Assembly (NCBI GenBank): GCA_023259675.1
Contig: JALRGT010000015.1
Location: 1 to 64,000 of the forward strand
Direction of reading: 5' to 3'
Length of the DNA stretch: 64,000 nucleotides
Source of the DNA: Flavobacterium sp.
GTDB lineage: Bacteria; Bacteroidota; Bacteroidia; Flavobacteriales; Flavobacteriaceae
Below are positions 47,848 to 56,577 of this stretch, piece by piece. The notes under the pieces are model-generated. The model was not told the origin of the DNA. It did not search any database and was given only the letters and a program-made list of their open reading frames with translations. Position numbers and translations under genes: made by a program. Each line of letters begins with the position of its first letter. Position 1 is the first letter of the stretch.

Positions 47848-48543
47848 TTAGTTTCCTGATTCTTGTAGTGCCTCCTGTTGCATTTTTTCATTGGCGGTGA
47901 TAGCAAATTCCACACGACGGTTTTTGCTTCTTCCCTCAACCGTTTCATTAGATGCAATTGGATCAGCAATACCTAATCCGGTAATACTAAATCTACTGGC
48001 AGATAAACCTCTAGCCACTAAATAATTTTTTACGGATGCCGCTCTTTCACCAGAAAGTTTCAAATTATAATCTGCAGGACCTGTACTGTCTGTGTATCCA
48101 AAAATAGTGATGTTAGTTTCTGCATATTCTTGAAAAACCGGAACTAATTTGTCCAAATTCGCTTTTGCAGTGGCTGTCAAAGTAGATTTATTAGTATCAA
48201 AACGAACTGCATTTTCATTCAAAACCAATTTAATTCCTTCTCCTACTCTTTCTACTTCAGCTCCAGGAAGGGCTTCATCGATTTGTCTGGCTTGTTTATC
48301 CATTTTATTACCGATCACTCCACCGGCAACTCCACCAATCACACCACCAAGAATAGCTCCTGTAGTACCTTTTCCACCTTTACCAACGTTGTTCCCCAGA
48401 ATTCCACCAATAATTGCTCCACCGGCAGCACCTATAGCGGCACCTCTTTGTGTTTTATTTGTATTTTTTATGGCTTCACAACTTGTAAAAAGGGAACCCA
48501 TTGTTAGCATTAATGCCAATACTATTATCGAAATATTTTTCAT
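47848..48543 (-). CDS. OmpA family lipoprotein with glycine-zipper segment
   Basis: Lipobox FTSC; GGAIIGGILGNNVGKGGKGTTGAILGGVIGGVAGG; C-terminal OmpA NITIFGYTDSTG..LSGERAASVKNYL..GLG..NRRVEF. Confidence 0.95.
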   Translation of the reverse strand: MKNISIIVLALMLTMGSLFTSCEAIKNTNKTQRGAAIGAAGGAIIGGILGNNVGKGGKGTTGAILGGVIGGVAGGVIGNKMDKQARQIDEALPGAEVERVGEGIKLVLNENAVRFDTNKSTLTATAKANLDKLVPVFQEYAETNITIFGYTDSTGPADYNLKLSGERAASVKNYLVARGLSASRFSITGLGIADPIASNETVEGRSKNRRVEFAITANEKMQQEALQESGN

Positions 48544-48563
48544 ATCTATTATTATTACTGTTC

Positions 48564-49040
48564 TTAATTTGTTCTTTGAAATTGGTACACCACATCGGTC
48601 ATTTTTCCTCCTACATTGATTTTATCTATCAATTGAAAAGAATCTTGGGTTTGATTAACCAGATATAATATATAACCGTCTCTCACTTTTTTTGCTTTTT
48701 CTCCAGCATCCAATACTTTCAAAATAAACTGACCATCTGTATTTACAAACCATGTGATTGGTGAACTAAATGCAGGACAATCAAACTTTGTCAAGGCCAT
48801 GTTTCCTTTGTTGTTATTAGAAACAAATTTCCAGGTACTTCCTTCAAAACATTTAGAATCGGCTAGTTGAAAAGAATTCACTTTAATATATTCTGAACCT
48901 GGATAGTAAACAGAACTTATCACCCAGTTCCCTTTTATGGCTACTTGAGCGCTTCTATCTAATTTTTTATCCGTAACAGAAGACGATTTACAGGCAAACA
49001 GCATTAAAGACATTGCAGTTAAAAAAAATATTTTTTTCAT
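48564..49040 (-). CDS. Lipocalin-like lipoprotein
   Basis: Lipobox LFAC; KGNWVISSVYYPG...WKF lipocalin-like N-terminus. Confidence 0.8.
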   Translation of the reverse strand: MKKIFFLTAMSLMLFACKSSSVTDKKLDRSAQVAIKGNWVISSVYYPGSEYIKVNSFQLADSKCFEGSTWKFVSNNNKGNMALTKFDCPAFSSPITWFVNTDGQFILKVLDAGEKAKKVRDGYILYLVNQTQDSFQLIDKINVGGKMTDVVYQFQRTN

Positions 49041-49219
49041 TGTATTTAGTTTTTAAAATTAAACTTAAGCAAAGATACAATCCAACTTGTAGATTTTGTT
49101 TCAAAATGCTGTTATTTTATTACAAAATTTACGGTTACGCCAATTTGTCACATGAAATACAATTGGTATTCTATTTGAAAGCATTCCATCAGATTGTAAA
49201 ACCCTATAAAATTTTAAAT

Positions 49220-51106
49220 ATGACAACTGGAAAAATTAATGTTTCGGTAGAAAACATCTTCCCTTTAATCAAAAAGTTCCTGTACAGTGATCACGAAATT
49301 TTCTTACGTGAATTAATTTCAAATGGGACGGATGCAACATTAAAATTAAAACACCTAACCAATATTGGTGAAGCCAAAGTAGAATATGGCAACCCAATCA
49401 TTGAAGTTAAGATTGACAAAGAAGCCAAGAAACTGCACATTATCGATCAAGGAATCGGAATGACAGCGGAAGAAGTGGAGAAATACATCAACCAATTGGC
49501 GTTTTCAGGTGCCGAAGAATTCTTGGAAAAATACAAAGACAGCGCAAAAGATTCTGGAATCATTGGTCATTTTGGACTAGGGTTCTACTCTGCTTTTATG
49601 GTGGCTTCCAAAGTGGAAATTATCACCAAATCGTATAAAGACGAACCGGCAGCTCACTGGACCTGTGACGGAAGCCCGGAATTCTCTTTGGAACCAGCTG
49701 ACAAAACGACTCGTGGAACCGAAATCATTTTACATATTGCCGAAGATTCTTTAGAATTTTTGGAAGATTTCAAAATAAAAGAATTGCTGAACAAGTACAA
49801 CAAGTTCATGCCTATTCCGATTAAATTTGGAAACAAAACAGAAACACTTCCTACACCAGAAGATGCTCCGGAAGATTACAAACCGGAAACTGTTGAAGTA
49901 GACAACATCATCAACAACCCAAATCCGGCTTGGACCAAACAACCGGCTGATTTAACCGAGGAAGACTACAAAACATTCTACCACGAATTGTATCCAATGC
50001 AATTTGAAGAACCATTATTCAACATTCACTTGAATGTCGATTATCCGTTCAACTTAACTGGTATTTTGTATTTCCCAAAATTGGGTTCTGACATGCAAAT
50101 CCAGAAAGACAAAATCCAATTGTACCAAAATCAGGTTTATGTAACCGATAATGTAGAAGGAATCGTTCCTGAATTCTTGACAATGCTAAAAGGGGTGATT
50201 GATTCACCGGATATTCCTTTGAACGTGTCTCGTTCCGGTTTGCAAGCCGATGCTGCAGTGAAGAAAATTTCAAATTACATCACCCGTAAAGTGGCCGATA
50301 AATTGAAATCCTTATTCAACGAAAACAGAGCTGATTTTGAAGCCAAATGGAATGATATCAAAATTGTGTTGGAATACGGAATGCTTTCTGAAGATAAATT
50401 CTACGAAAAAGCAGGTGCTTTTGTATTGTACCCAACAGTTGATGATAAATATTACACGCTAGAAGAATTAAAAGAAAACCTAAAAGACAAACAAACCGAC
50501 AAAGACGGAAAATTGGTTGTTTTATACGCCGGAAATAAAGAAGCACAACATGCTTATATCGAAATCGCCAAAGAAAAAGGATATGAAGTATTATTACTGG
50601 ACTCTCCTATTATTTCGCATTTGATTCAAAAACTGGAATCAGACAACAAAGATTTGACTTTCGTTCGTGTCGATTCAGACCATATCGATAATTTAATCAA
50701 GAAAGAAGAAACGGCTATTTCTAAATTATCCGAAGAAGAACAAACTAATTTAAAAACGACCATAGAAACGGTTGTGCCAAAACAAATGTACAACGTACAA
50801 CTGGAAGCTCTTGACAGTCAAGCGGCACCATTTATCATCACGCAACCCGAATTCATGCGTAGAATGAAAGAAATGAGTCAGTCTGGCGGTGGCGGAATGT
50901 TCGGAATGGGCAACATGCCAGAAATGTACAATTTGGTCGTAAACACCAATTCACCATTGGCGGCAACCATCTTGAATACCGAAGACAAAACCAATCAAGA
51001 GCACTTGGTAAAACAAGCCTTAGATTTGGCCAAATTATCGCAAAACCTGTTAAAAGGAGAAGCCTTAACTACATTCGTAAAACGTAGTTTCGAAATGATA
51101 AAGTAA
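49220..51106 (+). CDS. htpG: Molecular chaperone HtpG (Hsp90)
   Basis: MTTGKINVSVENIFPLIKKFLYSDHEIFLRELISNGTDA; GHFGLGFYSAFMV; start reassigned from 49013 to ATG 49220. Confidence 0.97.
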   Translation: MTTGKINVSVENIFPLIKKFLYSDHEIFLRELISNGTDATLKLKHLTNIGEAKVEYGNPIIEVKIDKEAKKLHIIDQGIGMTAEEVEKYINQLAFSGAEEFLEKYKDSAKDSGIIGHFGLGFYSAFMVASKVEIITKSYKDEPAAHWTCDGSPEFSLEPADKTTRGTEIILHIAEDSLEFLEDFKIKELLNKYNKFMPIPIKFGNKTETLPTPEDAPEDYKPETVEVDNIINNPNPAWTKQPADLTEEDYKTFYHELYPMQFEEPLFNIHLNVDYPFNLTGILYFPKLGSDMQIQKDKIQLYQNQVYVTDNVEGIVPEFLTMLKGVIDSPDIPLNVSRSGLQADAAVKKISNYITRKVADKLKSLFNENRADFEAKWNDIKIVLEYGMLSEDKFYEKAGAFVLYPTVDDKYYTLEELKENLKDKQTDKDGKLVVLYAGNKEAQHAYIEIAKEKGYEVLLLDSPIISHLIQKLESDNKDLTFVRVDSDHIDNLIKKEETAISKLSEEEQTNLKTTIETVVPKQMYNVQLEALDSQAAPFIITQPEFMRRMKEMSQSGGGGMFGMGNMPEMYNLVVNTNSPLAATILNTEDKTNQEHLVKQALDLAKLSQNLLKGEALTTFVKRSFEMIK

Positions 51107-51138
51107 TCCTCCCCTAACCCCTCCGAAGGAGGGGGATT
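51106..51138. repeat. Short GC-rich palindromic repeat CCCCTCC-GAA-GGAGGGG
   Basis: ATCCTCCCCTAACCCCTCCGAAGGAGGGGGAT directly after the htpG stop; resembles a dispersed Bacteroidota element (recalled, not searched). Confidence 0.6.
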
Positions 51139-51140
51139 TA

Positions 51141-51173
51141 AAACCTGCTAGTGCAAACTGGCAGGTTTTTTTG
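51141..51173 (+). terminator. Rho-independent terminator downstream of htpG
   Basis: AAACCTGC...GCAGGTTT followed by a T-run. Confidence 0.82.
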
Positions 51174-51414
51174 TTTTAGGAGCAGACGGATTGGTTTTTA
51201 AAAAGGACTTCCCTCCCGCTTTCGCCTTTATCTCTTCGAGAATATCGGCTCAATCGGGGCTAAAAAAGCGTTTCCTTTCCAAAACAACTTTTGTAAGAAT
51301 ATTTTAATATATTTGAAAATAAATAAAACTAATAAGTTAGGTAAAAAGGAGTATATATGAGTTGACATATATTTTGAAAATCAATCGAAAATTAAAACTA
51401 TAAATAAAATTTAA

Positions 51415-52323
51415 ATGTATAATGACCCCAAAAGAAGTGTAGAACCCAAATTAAAACCATTGTTTGCAAATCTTAAGAGATTAAGAATTGGAGAATATCT
51501 TTACACAAAAGAATTTGAATTATTTGCCATAGAAAATAATATTGATGAAGTTTGGTCTGAATGTAAATTAGACGTAAATAGTCAAAAAAGAGTTATTTCA
51601 ATTGGCTACCATGATACTGAAGATGAAGAGGAGGCTTTTTTATACCTAATGGATTTATGGTATGATCAAAGTTATGAATCATTCGGAGAATTTATTACTG
51701 CAATTTTATTAAATTTTGCTGAATGGCATACTACTAAAATTGACTATTCTTCGATTCATCATAATTTAAAGCAAATTGGTATTAAAGAACAAATTTTACT
51801 TGATTTTACTAAAGATGCGAGAAAAATTAGAGATTCTAAACCTGAAAAAATTGAAGAGAAACTTATTGAAACTAAAATCACTCCAAAAATAAAACTTGAT
51901 TCGAAAAAAATTTTTATTGTTCACGGTCACGATGAAAAAGCTAGACTTCAATTAAGTAAAATATTAAAAGATGATTTAAGTTTTGAACCTGTTATTTTAC
52001 AAGAAGAACCTAATGTAAGTTTAGAAACCATAATAACAAAATTTGAAAGACTTGCGAAAGATTGTTCCGCAGCGATTATCTTATTTACACCAGATGATGA
52101 AGCTAATGGTAAATTGAGGGCAAGACAAAATGTTATTTTAGAATTAGGTTATTTTCTAGGAAAATTTCAAGACCAACCAAACAGACGAATAATTATAATT
52201 AAAACAGGCGACATAGAAATACCATCAGATATTTCAGGAGTTTTATATTTAGAATATTTTAAAAACATGAAAGAAATATTTTACGATTTAAAAAAACAAT
52301 TTGAAACTTGGGGTTATAAATAA
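51415..52323 (+). CDS. TIR-like domain predicted nucleotide-binding protein (PF10137-type) with N-terminal domain of unknown function
   Basis: KKIFIVHGHDEKARLQLSKIL, EEPNVSLETIITKFERLAKDCSAAIILFTPDDEANGKLRARQNVILELGYFLGKFQ, IEIPSDISGVLYLEY. Confidence 0.88.
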   Translation: MYNDPKRSVEPKLKPLFANLKRLRIGEYLYTKEFELFAIENNIDEVWSECKLDVNSQKRVISIGYHDTEDEEEAFLYLMDLWYDQSYESFGEFITAILLNFAEWHTTKIDYSSIHHNLKQIGIKEQILLDFTKDARKIRDSKPEKIEEKLIETKITPKIKLDSKKIFIVHGHDEKARLQLSKILKDDLSFEPVILQEEPNVSLETIITKFERLAKDCSAAIILFTPDDEANGKLRARQNVILELGYFLGKFQDQPNRRIIIIKTGDIEIPSDISGVLYLEYFKNMKEIFYDLKKQFETWGYK

Positions 52324-52342
52324 ATAGAAAAACCCGACAGCG

Positions 52343-52503
52343 CGGATTTGTAATCCGTGCCCACAAGGATAAGTATTTTTGTCGAGTTACTTAATGAGAT
52401 TGCTTCGCCAGTTCGCTATCGCTCGTGTTCTCCTCCGTCGAAATGACAAGATTGCGGATAAAACACCCGCTGGCGATAGTGCCATGCTCGTGAACACAAA
52501 GAA
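52343..52503. repeat. Extragenic repeat cluster between the TIR-like and YdeI-like genes
   Basis: CGGATT-TGT-AATCCG hairpin (52343-52357) and a TCGTGAACACAAAGAA block (52488-52503) that recurs at 53121-53136. Confidence 0.55.
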
Positions 52504-52522
52504 AATCAGAAAATAAAAACCA

Positions 52523-53092
52523 ATGCACGATAAACCAACACTATATTTTAAAAACGATTCAGAATGGAGAGCATGGCTTCATGAAAATCACCATACTCAC
52601 AAAGCTGTCTATTTAATCTTTTACAAAGTAGCCCACGAAGCCGAAAGTATGCGTTGGGAAGAAGCTGTAAAAGTGGCTATTTGCTATGGTTGGATAGATT
52701 CCACTGTAAAGAAGTTAGACGAAGATCGAAGACAACAACTTTTTACACCTAGAAAAGACAAAAGTGTTTGGAGCAAACTGAACAAAACGTATATTGAAGA
52801 CTTAATCGCGAACAATTTAATGCACGAAAGTGGCCTAAAAAAAATTGAAATAGCTAAGAAAAATGGTTCTTGGGAAAGTTTAGATGCCGTTGAAAATTTA
52901 GAAATTCCAGATGATTTACAAATTGCATTTGATGCAAACCCAATTGCATATACAAACTATTCCAATTTTAGTAAAAGCTACAAGAAGGCCTATTTGCATT
53001 GGTTAAATCAAGCCAAACGTGAGGAAACCCGACAAAATAGAATTACACAAATTATAGATTTATGTGAACAAAATCGTAAGTCTAGAGGATAA
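52523..53092 (+). CDS. YdeI/OmpD-associated family protein
   Basis: FKNDSEWRAWLHENHHTHKAVYLIFYK, WEEAVKVAICYGWIDSTVKKLDEDRRQQLFTPRKDKSVWSKLNK. Confidence 0.92.
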   Translation: MHDKPTLYFKNDSEWRAWLHENHHTHKAVYLIFYKVAHEAESMRWEEAVKVAICYGWIDSTVKKLDEDRRQQLFTPRKDKSVWSKLNKTYIEDLIANNLMHESGLKKIEIAKKNGSWESLDAVENLEIPDDLQIAFDANPIAYTNYSNFSKSYKKAYLHWLNQAKREETRQNRITQIIDLCEQNRKSRG

Positions 53093-53169
53093 ACTCCCCC
53101 AGATGGAGCGAGCGTCTCAATCGTGAACACAAAGAATAATCAAAAAAAAGGAACTACACATTGTATCGA

Positions 53170-53196
53170 GTTCAAGCGAAATACTATCGCTTGAAC
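53170..53196. repeat. Perfect stem-loop GTTCAAGCGA-N7-TCGCTTGAAC
   Basis: 10-bp perfect inverted repeat, non-coding. Confidence 0.65.
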
Positions 53197-53615
53197 CGAA
53201 CTACTTCATGGGATATCTTTCCTATATATACCCCAACAAACGACCTCGTAAACATACACTTTATTTATAATTAGCCCTTAATGTAATACGTTTTTGATGA
53301 TAATTTTTCGTCAGTTCGAGTAATCCCGATTTGGGGCAGGATTGTATCGAGAACAAGAAAAATTTCATTAATAATGAACTTATGTATTTATACAATACTT
53401 AAAATATCCAAAAAATATTTTTTATTTCTAAAAACAAAAAATATATTTCATCTAATTGATTTACAATTTATTAAATCTTAAAACAGATATTCAAAAGGCT
53501 TCTACTACAACCCAATGATTTGTTAAATAGGCACTGTGGCACAGTTGTTGGATTTATCGAAAATGTATATACGAAAGAAATAAAAAAATAATTAAAATTG
53601 TAAAATATAGAAATC

Positions 53616-54128
53616 ATGAAAAACTTAAAACTTATCGCCTTTGGAATAATTCTACTTGTATCAAGCACATCAAATGCACAAATTTCAATCAACTTAAATA
53701 TAGGAAATACTCCTGCTCCTAGGTATCATAACAATGTAAATCTGGCCGTTAGTTATTATTATTTGCCAGATATTGAAACTTACTTTGATGCTCGAGCTAA
53801 TGTATACGTTTATTTAGAAAGAGGAAACTGGACACGTTCCAGAAACTTACCTTATAGATACAGAGACTATGATGCTCGTAATTGTTATAGAGTAGCATTG
53901 AATGACTATCACGGAAACCGTCCTTACAATAACTTCTATAATGACAGATCAAGATATTATGTAGGATATAGAGGGGAAAGTCATAGAGTTGTGGAGAATC
54001 GACACAACAATCATGGCCATTACAACAAAAACAAGTCTAAAAGTTGGAAAAATAACAGATATGTTTCCAATAATCACCATGATAACAGACGAAATAAATA
54101 CGACCATAAATACAATAACAGATATTAA
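53616..54128 (+). CDS. Exported basic protein with Asn/Tyr/His/Arg-rich tail, unknown function
   Basis: Signal peptide ending SNAQ; NLAVSYYYLPDIETYFDARANVYVYLERGNW; low-complexity C-terminus. Confidence 0.82.
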   Translation: MKNLKLIAFGIILLVSSTSNAQISINLNIGNTPAPRYHNNVNLAVSYYYLPDIETYFDARANVYVYLERGNWTRSRNLPYRYRDYDARNCYRVALNDYHGNRPYNNFYNDRSRYYVGYRGESHRVVENRHNNHGHYNKNKSKSWKNNRYVSNNHHDNRRNKYDHKYNNRY

Positions 54129-54146
54129 TCCTTCGGATTACTAAAA

Positions 54147-54183
54147 AAGAGAGAGTTTCACAAATGAGACTCTCTTTTTTTGT
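54147..54183 (+). terminator. Rho-independent terminator
   Basis: AAAGAGAGAGTTTC...GAGACTCTCTTT followed by T-run. Confidence 0.85.
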
Positions 54184-54312
54184 ATACCACAAAACAATAA
54201 AACACTCATAATCTGACTATTACACCTGTTCAAACATTGATTTCATAAAAAAAAACAGTAACTTTATTCTCCTTTAATACATTATTTTTTGTTAATCTTA
54301 AAAAACAAAGCA

Positions 54313-54840
54313 ATGAGAAAAAGTTTAAATTTCATTACATCCACAATGGTATTCGTCACCCTGACAACACTATTATGGGTATCGGTTAGTTGCAATTCTC
54401 CCCAAAAAGAGAAAGAGGCCACATTTGACAAAGTCGCTGCCATGCAGGCGATTGAAAAAGAAAATAAGATTTTTACCGAAGCATTTAATAAAGGGGACTC
54501 CATAACCGCTGCCAGTTATTATGCTACTGATGCTAAATTTATGCCTCCTAACCAGAAAGCGGTATTGGGAAGAGATAAAATCCAAACTGGAATAGGAGAA
54601 TATATTAAAATGGGAGGGTTTAATTTAAGTTTAAAAACCATAGACGTTTGGGGTGACGAAAACATGATGACAGTGGAAGAAGAATGGACTATGATGGATA
54701 AGGACGGAAAAGAAATCGATCACGGAAAATCACTGGAATTGTGGAAAATGGAAGATGGAAAATGGAAACTTTTCCGTGATATTTTCAATTCAGATATGCC
54801 TTGCATGCCACCTCCGCCTCCGCCTATGCCGGCCAAATAG
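54313..54840 (+). CDS. DUF4440/SnoaL-like (NTF2-fold) lipoprotein
   Basis: Start at ATG 54313 (MRKSLNF); Cys in VSCNS; FTEAFNKGDSITAASYYATDAKFMPPN...GKWKLFRDIFNSD. Confidence 0.87.
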   Translation: MRKSLNFITSTMVFVTLTTLLWVSVSCNSPQKEKEATFDKVAAMQAIEKENKIFTEAFNKGDSITAASYYATDAKFMPPNQKAVLGRDKIQTGIGEYIKMGGFNLSLKTIDVWGDENMMTVEEEWTMMDKDGKEIDHGKSLELWKMEDGKWKLFRDIFNSDMPCMPPPPPPMPAK

Positions 54841-54889
54841 ACTTTTTTGTACATCTTCATTTCAGATCGGAACACAAAATTGAAAGAAC

Positions 54890-54927
54890 AAACCTGTGAG
54901 TGAAAACGAACAGGTTTCTTTTTTTTT
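54890..54927 (+). terminator. Rho-independent terminator
   Basis: AAACCTGT-N12-ACAGGTTT followed by T-run. Confidence 0.83.
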
Positions 54928-54975
54928 ACAAAAAACAATCGAATTCCGTACTTTAGATAATTAAATGATATATCT

Positions 54976-55368
54976 ATGATCCTAGAAATAGAAACACCGG
55001 CTTTGCTTTTCTCGGCCACTTCACTAATTTTATTGGCTTATACCAATAGATTCCTGACCATCGCCACCATAGTCCGAAGCTTAAAAGACCATTATGATAA
55101 AAATGAAAGTAAGACCATTTTACTCGAAATCAAAAACTTGAATTTAAGATTGACATTGATCCGGTACATGCAACTTTTTGGCGTATGCTGTCTCTTTTTT
55201 TCTGTGTTTTCCATGTTGCTATTATTCCTCAATTCCCAACTCATCAGTCTTTATCTTTTTGGTTTAAGCCTCCTGAGTTTATTGGTTTCTTTGGCACTTT
55301 CGTTTTGGGAAATCAGTATTTCCGTAAAAGCACTCCAGCTTCATCTGAGTGATCTTAGCAAGTCTTAA
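54976..55368 (+). CDS. DUF2721 domain-containing membrane protein
   Basis: TPALLFSATSLILLAYTNRFLTIATIVRSL; two later TMs; SLALSFWEISISVKALQLHL. Confidence 0.88.
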   Translation: MILEIETPALLFSATSLILLAYTNRFLTIATIVRSLKDHYDKNESKTILLEIKNLNLRLTLIRYMQLFGVCCLFFSVFSMLLLFLNSQLISLYLFGLSLLSLLVSLALSFWEISISVKALQLHLSDLSKS

Positions 55369-55416
55369 TTTTTATAATAAATCTATTTTACACAAAATCC
55401 ATTACGTTAAATCAAT

Positions 55417-56346
55417 ATGAAAAAACCCATAATTACTTCATCTTTACTGTCCATTTTCGGAATCACAACAGCACAAAGTTTAGAACCTTTCCCCGTAACG
55501 GATACTTGGCTTTCCAAAATAGAAGCATTGGCCCCGTCCAAAACAACAATCCCTGTAAACCATAAAAAGAACGTGCTAATTTTTTCCTTACACACTGGTT
55601 TTGAACATTGGATTATTCCACATACTGAAGCCGTAATGAAACTTATCGGAACGCAATCGGGTGCGTTTCAAATGACAAGTTCCTCTGATATAGCCTTGTT
55701 CGAAAAAGAAAATCTAAGTAAATATGATGCCGTCATTTTGAATAACAATTGTTCCAAGAATGATTCCCAAAATCTTTTTTTAGAACAACTGATGGAAGAT
55801 AATACGCTAGATAGCGTCCAAAAAATAAAAAAAGCCGAAATGTTGGAACATAATTTACTAGAATATGTTGAAAACGGAGGTGGATTGATGGTTTTACATG
55901 GCGGAATAAGTCTGCTGGACAGTTCCGAAAAGTTTACAAAAATGGTTGGTGGAACCTTTAAATTTCATCCCAACCAACAAAACATAAAAATTGAACTCAT
56001 AGATGCAAAACATCCATTAACACAAGCATTTGATGGAAATAGTTTTGAAGTCTTCGATGAGGCCTATATTTTTGGCACTCCATATGATGAATACAATTTT
56101 CATCCTTTGCTTTACTTCGATAAAAACAAAATAACGGGACTGAAAAAAGAAGATAAAAAAGTCAACAAAGAATATATTTCCTGGATAAAAAAGCACGGCA
56201 AAGGAAGAATTTTTTATTCGATGTTAACACACAATGCACAGAATTATGAGAACGCCAACCTGCTCCAATATTTTCTGGATGGGATGCAATATGTTGTGGG
56301 AGATTTAAAATGTGATGAAACCCCTTTAAATAAAAAAGACAATTAG
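55417..56346 (+). CDS. ThuA domain-containing protein
   Basis: NVLIFSLHTGFEHWIIPHTEAVMKLI, GGGLMVLHGGISLLDSSEKFTKMVGGTFKFHP, HGKGRIFYSMLTHN. Confidence 0.85.
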   Translation: MKKPIITSSLLSIFGITTAQSLEPFPVTDTWLSKIEALAPSKTTIPVNHKKNVLIFSLHTGFEHWIIPHTEAVMKLIGTQSGAFQMTSSSDIALFEKENLSKYDAVILNNNCSKNDSQNLFLEQLMEDNTLDSVQKIKKAEMLEHNLLEYVENGGGLMVLHGGISLLDSSEKFTKMVGGTFKFHPNQQNIKIELIDAKHPLTQAFDGNSFEVFDEAYIFGTPYDEYNFHPLLYFDKNKITGLKKEDKKVNKEYISWIKKHGKGRIFYSMLTHNAQNYENANLLQYFLDGMQYVVGDLKCDETPLNKKDN

Positions 56347-56577
56347 CATATGATGATAATTTAGCGTTCATTTAGATACTTCACTACGGTTATTCTTCTC
56401 AAGTAATTAACTCTTTAGGGAAAAGATATTTAGAAAAAATTCTCTCGATTAAACCTTTTGAAATATTCAACATCTTAATTCTACATAAAAAGAAAACGAC
56501 AACTCTATTTCTTGCAAAAACTGCGAAAAATAAATTTTGAAAAACGGAATTAAGAAACTCCTAACCTTCATTAAATT

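Noticed and set aside
48149-48619. 156-aa Pro/Ala-rich plus-strand ORF
   Set aside because: Antisense to the glycine-zipper of the OmpA-family gene; the Pro-rich composition is the reverse complement of Gly codons.
49013-49219. N-terminal extension of htpG in the ORF track
   Set aside because: MTTGKINVSVENIF at 49220 matches the usual HtpG start; the extension overlaps the divergent lipocalin-like gene start.
51415-52323. Complete CBASS or Pycsar operon
   Set aside because: No nucleotidyltransferase or cyclase gene adjacent; neighbours are htpG and a YdeI-like gene.
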